Positions 5,718 to 7,345 of a stretch of DNA of 7,345 nt are shown in pieces; position 1 is the stretch's first letter, and each line of letters starts with the position of its first letter. The DNA comes from an uncultured Eubacteriales bacterium (lineage in GTDB: Bacteria; Bacillota; Clostridia; Lachnospirales; Lachnospiraceae): NCBI GenBank assembly GCA_902772745.1, contig CACYBV010000041.1, positions 1 to 7,345 on the forward strand. The letters are read 5' to 3'. Below the pieces are notes generated by a model. That model was not told the DNA's origin. It ran no database searches and was given only the letters and a program-made list of their open reading frames with translations. Both the position numbers and the translations under genes were made by a program.

Positions 5718-6683
5718 ATGGAAATTTCGTTAGGCAGCCGGACAGAAGAAAGCGTCCGGATCTATTTTGAAAAGGCGCAGAATCCCGCAGTTAAGGCAAT
5801 GCTTCCGCAGAAGGCGAAAACGGCGGAGGAAGCGGTGCGGGATTATGAAGAAACCCTGCTTCCCGGGGCGGCAAGCTTCGGTCGGACGGTTTTTTCGGAC
5901 GGCAGATATGTCGGAGACGTCTGGTGTTACTGCATCGCCCCCGAAGACGAGCCGAACGCGATGCTGAGTTACTGTATTTTCGAGGAGGCCTTATGGAACC
6001 TTGGGATCGCGACGGAAGCCGTCCGGATGTTCCTTCGGGAAGCCTGCGCAAAGTATCATCTGAAGACGGTCGGCGCATTTACTTATGCTGACAACACGGC
6101 TTCCTGGAAAGTGCTGGAGAAAAACGGCTTTACCCTCCGGGAGGAATTTGCGGAAGACGGGCGCCTGTCCCGGTATTATCAGCTGGACCTCGAAAGCTTT
6201 TTTACCGACACCCTGACCGCTGACTTTTCCGATCCCCTGTTTCAGGCGGCTTTCCGGCATTACTTTTCGGAACTCGGGCTCGAGGTAAATGACTGGGACG
6301 GACTGTTTTCAGAGATGAACGGGGAAGGGGACAATGAAGCATACGTCCGGACTGCGGCAGACGGAAGCTTCATCGGATTCATCCAGTTTAAGCCGATTCT
6401 CTTTACCAGCTGGTTTTTTGAGGAAACCTGCGGATTCATCCGCGAATTCTGGATCGCAGAACCCTATCGGAACTGCGGGCACGGAACGGCGCTCCTCGGC
6501 CTCGCGGAGACACGCATGCGGGAGCAGGGAATCTCCGCCTTTCTTCTGACCACGGATACGGCGGAAAGCTTCTATCTCAGGCACGGATATCGGAAGGCGC
6601 CGGCGATGAAAGCCAGAAACGGTGACCCGGTTTTCATAAAAAGAGTGCAGCCGGGAGAAAAGGAGGCCCGTGTGCAGGAATAA
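5718..6683 (+). CDS. Tandem GNAT-family N-acetyltransferase (two fused domains)
   Basis: A 321-aa cytoplasmic protein built of two GNAT acetyltransferase domains, each of which would use acetyl-CoA to acetylate an amine. Domain 1 (about 1-160) is RimJ/RimL-like: GDVWCYCI strand, SYCIFEEALWNLGIATEAV with the CoA loop WNLGIA (93-98), and NTASWKVLEKNGF (126-138). Domain 2 (about 165-310) has FIGFIQFKP, FIREFWIAEPYRNCGHGTALL with the canonical RxxGxG loop (Arg251 to Gly256), and AESFYLRHGYR (282-292). Domain 1 has Trp93 at the first motif position where Arg or Gln is common, as often in RimJ/RimL-like proteins. Both CoA loops look intact. ATG 5718 was chosen from the promoter and the AGGGAGGG site; the frame is open upstream to 5640 but lacks conserved residues. 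The gene has its own promoter and stands alone. The substrate is unknown; small molecules, antibiotics or protein N-termini are all possible. Confidence 0.85.
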   Translation: MEISLGSRTEESVRIYFEKAQNPAVKAMLPQKAKTAEEAVRDYEETLLPGAASFGRTVFSDGRYVGDVWCYCIAPEDEPNAMLSYCIFEEALWNLGIATEAVRMFLREACAKYHLKTVGAFTYADNTASWKVLEKNGFTLREEFAEDGRLSRYYQLDLESFFTDTLTADFSDPLFQAAFRHYFSELGLEVNDWDGLFSEMNGEGDNEAYVRTAADGSFIGFIQFKPILFTSWFFEETCGFIREFWIAEPYRNCGHGTALLGLAETRMREQGISAFLLTTDTAESFYLRHGYRKAPAMKARNGDPVFIKRVQPGEKEARVQE

Positions 6684-6713
6684 GCGGCTCTTTTCATTTC
6701 ACACAGGACAGAC

Positions 6714-6742
6714 TTGACACCATTCCTGGCTGATGCTATGAT
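6714..6742 (+). promoter_or_regulatory. Strong sigma-A promoter upstream of the GH3 gene
   Basis: TTGACA (6714-6719; perfect) and TATGAT (6737-6742; five of six) are spaced 17 bp, with an extended -10 (TGCTATGAT, TG at 6734-6735). Transcription should start near 6749, leaving a leader of about 130 nt. TTGAC at 6714-6718 is mirrored by GTCAA at 6746-6750, a possible but weak operator. Confidence 0.82.
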
Positions 6743-6801
6743 GAAGTCAAACTGAAGCGGAGCGCCGAATGTGATCGTGAAGAAAAAGGAACCGCCGCAC
6801 C

Positions 6802-6834
6802 GCGCCTTCCGGGCGCCCGGAAAGCGTCTTTTTT
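6802..6834 (+). terminator. Strong intrinsic terminator/attenuator in the GH3 leader
   Basis: TTCCGGGCGCCCGGAA (6807-6822) is a perfect 16-bp palindrome. Beyond one C-A mismatch the stem continues with GCGC (6802-6805) against GCGT (6824-6827, including a G-U pair), followed by C and six T (6829-6834). This is a textbook rho-independent terminator. It stands between the promoter at 6714-6742 and the GH3 start codon. I see no promoter in the 44 bp after it, so transcripts of the GH3 gene probably have to read through it. It may also end transcripts of the GNAT gene. Confidence 0.75.
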
Positions 6835-6852
6835 CGGTTCGGACTCCGAAAA
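6831..6852 (+). promoter_or_regulatory. Second hairpin sharing the terminator T-run
   Basis: TTTTCGG (6831-6837) can pair with CCGAAAA (6846-6852). A second copy of TTCGG (6838-6842) offers an alternative pairing with CCGAA (6846-6850). GAACCG upstream (6789-6794) is also complementary to CGGTTC (6835-6840). The first pairing would occupy the U-run of the terminator. Such competing pairings are what an attenuator needs, but they are short, and no ligand or protein site is recognised. Confidence 0.35.
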
Positions 6853-6878
6853 GAAAACACAGAAGGAGAAGAGAAGCG

Positions 6879-7345
6879 ATGAACAAAAACCTACCTGTAT
6901 ACGACACATCCCTGTCCGTCGCGGAACGCGCGAAGTGGCTTGTATCGCAGATGTCCCTGGAGGATAAATTCGAGGGCTTTGCGCGCGGGCTTCAGGTGTC
7001 GTCACTTGGCATCCAGGGGCGGACGATCTGCGGCGAAGGCGCGCACGGCGTTCAGGCGCGTGCAGGCCAGCGGGAATCCTACGAACCGACGCCGACGACT
7101 TCATTTACGCAGCCGATCGGCATGTCCGCAACCTTTGATGTCGATCTCATTCGCCGGGCGGGTGATGTGACCGGAAAAGAGTCGAGAGCTTTCGGAAATG
7201 CCGTTAATCCCGGCGGCGGCGCGATGCGCCTTGCGCCGACTGTGGACCTCTGCCGCGACCCGAGATGGGGCCGGAACGAAGAAGGCTACGGCGAGGATCC
7301 CTACCTCACGGGAAAGATGGCCGGCGCCTATATCCGCGGCATGCA
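6879..7345 (+). CDS. Glycoside hydrolase family 3 beta-glucosidase-type enzyme (5' part)
   Basis: The first 155 codons of a GH3 glycosidase, which would split beta-linked sugars from the non-reducing ends of oligosaccharides by a retaining mechanism. The gene continues past the window end. Visible signatures are SLSVAERAKWLVSQMSLEDK near the N-terminus, GEGAHGV (52-58) in the place of the family's NEaLHGv substrate loop, TSFTQPIGMSATFD, and the hallmark LAPTVDLCRDPRWGR (Asp127-Arg132 at its end) followed by NEEGYGEDPYL. The catalytic Asp and acid/base residue lie downstream. There is no signal peptide, so it is probably cytoplasmic and works on imported sugars. ATG 6879 has AAGGAG 10 nt upstream. 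The frame is open back to 6756, so a GTG at 6771 would add 36 very basic residues; that start is less likely. Specificity (glucoside, xyloside, other) cannot be read. Confidence 0.93.
   Translation, partial: MNKNLPVYDTSLSVAERAKWLVSQMSLEDKFEGFARGLQVSSLGIQGRTICGEGAHGVQARAGQRESYEPTPTTSFTQPIGMSATFDVDLIRRAGDVTGKESRAFGNAVNPGGGAMRLAPTVDLCRDPRWGRNEEGYGEDPYLTGKMAGAYIRGM

Noticed and set aside
6639..6694. Possible long-range stem AAAAGAG...GCCG with CGGCTCTTTT around the GNAT stop
   Set aside because: It needs a 4-nt bulge and a loop of over 30 nt, and its left arm is inside the coding sequence. The later terminator at 6802-6834 is far better.
6819..6832. Partial match to a CcpA cre site (GGAAAGCGTCTTTT)
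   Set aside because: The left half fits, but the first T and the right-half T and C of the consensus are missing. The bases are explained by the terminator stem and T-run.
6736..7104. Minus-strand open frame opposite the GH3 start
   Set aside because: It is antisense to a clear GH3 coding region and promoter, with no domain and a composition typical of a shadow frame.

Overview
The window reads as chromosomal core DNA from a Gram-positive, clostridial-type bacterium, most likely Lachnospiraceae or a close relative. This is inferred from the order metallophosphoesterase, scpA, scpB, YfcE-like phosphodiesterase, then yifB-dprA, from strong AGGAGG-type ribosome binding sites, and from the character of the ScpA/ScpB/DprA sequences. 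The DNA is fairly GC-rich for that group (judged by eye, not computed). All recognisable genes are on the + strand. I see no rRNA, tRNA, insertion sequence, CRISPR array or prophage gene.

Region 1 (1-2509) is a tightly packed cluster. It holds the 3' end of a YkuE/YaeI-type metallophosphoesterase, scpA and scpB (kleisin and winged-helix partners of SMC, overlapping by 8 bp), and a small YfcE/MJ0936-type phosphodiesterase whose ribosome binding site lies in the lysine/glutamate-rich 3' end of scpB. A weak intrinsic terminator follows. Chromosome condensation genes are thus flanked by two unrelated-looking metal-dependent phosphoesterases.

Region 2 (2510-5545) starts with a 383-bp gene-free stretch. 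It carries a candidate promoter and a long, hairpin-rich leader, followed by yifB (ComM-like AAA+ protein) and dprA (RecA loader), 4 bp apart. These two fit a DNA-uptake/recombination unit.

Region 3 (5546-6683) is a single gene for a tandem (two-domain) GNAT acetyltransferase. It has its own near-consensus extended -10 promoter, overlapped by two copies of the palindrome ATGATCAT.

Region 4 (6684-7345) contains another near-consensus promoter, then a strong intrinsic terminator built on a perfect 16-bp palindrome, then the start of a cytoplasmic GH3 beta-glucosidase-type gene that runs off the window. A promoter, then a terminator, then an RBS suggests transcription attenuation of the glycosidase gene. 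This leader is the most interesting item here. The rest is largely conserved housekeeping DNA, and I found no convincing new multi-gene system.
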